DNA from: Bacillota bacterium
GTDB taxonomy: Bacteria; Bacillota; Clostridia; Christensenellales; Aristaeellaceae
NCBI GenBank assembly: GCA_023392755.1
Contig: JAEWNM010000300.1
Coordinates: forward strand, 1 to 5,866
DNA length: 5,866 nt
Direction of reading: 5' to 3'
Position numbers and translations under genes: made by a program. Shown in pieces: positions 5,813 to 5,866 of the stretch (position 1 is the first letter of the stretch; every line of letters begins with the position of its first letter). The notes under the pieces are model-generated. The model saw only the letters and a list, made by a program, of their open reading frames with translations. It had not been told where the DNA came from and searched no databases.

Positions 5813-5866
5813 ATGAAGAATAGATTGGAGGAATTGCGAAGGCAGCAGGGCATTGGGCAGGAAACG
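5813..5866 (+). CDS. Small Xre-family helix-turn-helix transcriptional regulator (5' end only)
   Basis: Eighteen codons are visible, reading MKNRLEELRRQQGIGQET and running off the window. The pattern M-KNR-L-ELR---GI-QE matches the first helix and start of helix 2 of short (about 65-75 aa) Cro/C1-type regulators common in Firmicutes. The start is well set by GGGAGAGGAAG at 5800-5810, just before the ATG. The strong promoter with two palindromic operators upstream suggests negative autoregulation. In related loci such regulators are often followed by a small membrane protein gene, but nothing of that is visible here. The family call is good although only the N-terminus can be read; the targets are unknown. 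Confidence 0.82.
   Translation, partial: MKNRLEELRRQQGIGQET

Noticed and set aside
1..5866. CRISPR array, tRNA/rRNA genes, transposase, phage or defence genes
   Set aside because: No regularly spaced direct repeats, tRNA-like cloverleaf, rRNA or transposase motifs were seen. The only repeat-like element is the palindrome at 5593-5684.

Overview
The window is an ordinary, GC-rich bacterial housekeeping segment. Gene content and order (secA, prfB, a Lit/DUF1461-type membrane protein, tsaD), consensus sigma-A style signals and strong purine-rich ribosome binding sites suggest a high-GC member of Clostridia/Firmicutes. That placement is an inference from protein character, since no search could be run. 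Every recognisable gene is on the + strand.

Layout. Bases 1-2563 hold most of secA, the preprotein translocase ATPase. Its N-terminus lies before the window, and an apparent one-base deletion at about 51-52 breaks the frame near the window edge. A short spacer with a perfect A/T-rich hairpin (2600-2626) leads into prfB (2647-3745), peptide chain release factor 2. prfB is split by the classic +1 programmed frameshift at codon 25/26, but the in-frame stop is UAA rather than the expected RF2-specific UGA. A strong rho-independent terminator (3745-3794) closes this part. A four-helix membrane protein of the DUF1461/TIGR01906/Lit family (3845-4534) follows and overlaps by 4 bp with tsaD (4531-5589), the tRNA t6A synthase subunit. 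After tsaD come a long imperfect palindrome (5593-5684) ending in a T-run and then a compact rho-independent terminator (5696-5720). The window ends with a perfect-consensus promoter flanked by two copies of an 18-bp palindromic operator, and the first 18 codons of a small Xre-type helix-turn-helix regulator (5813 onward).

How the genes fit together. secA and prfB sit together as they do in many Firmicutes, one serving protein export and the other translation termination. The Lit-like gene and tsaD form a translationally coupled pair. The Xre gene is a separate, insulated and probably autoregulated unit, very different in signal strength from the housekeeping block.

Nothing here is a mobile island, CRISPR array or obvious defence system. 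The points most worth a second look are the UAA variant of the prfB frameshift site, the twin-operator promoter at the right edge, the long palindrome after tsaD, and the secA frameshift.
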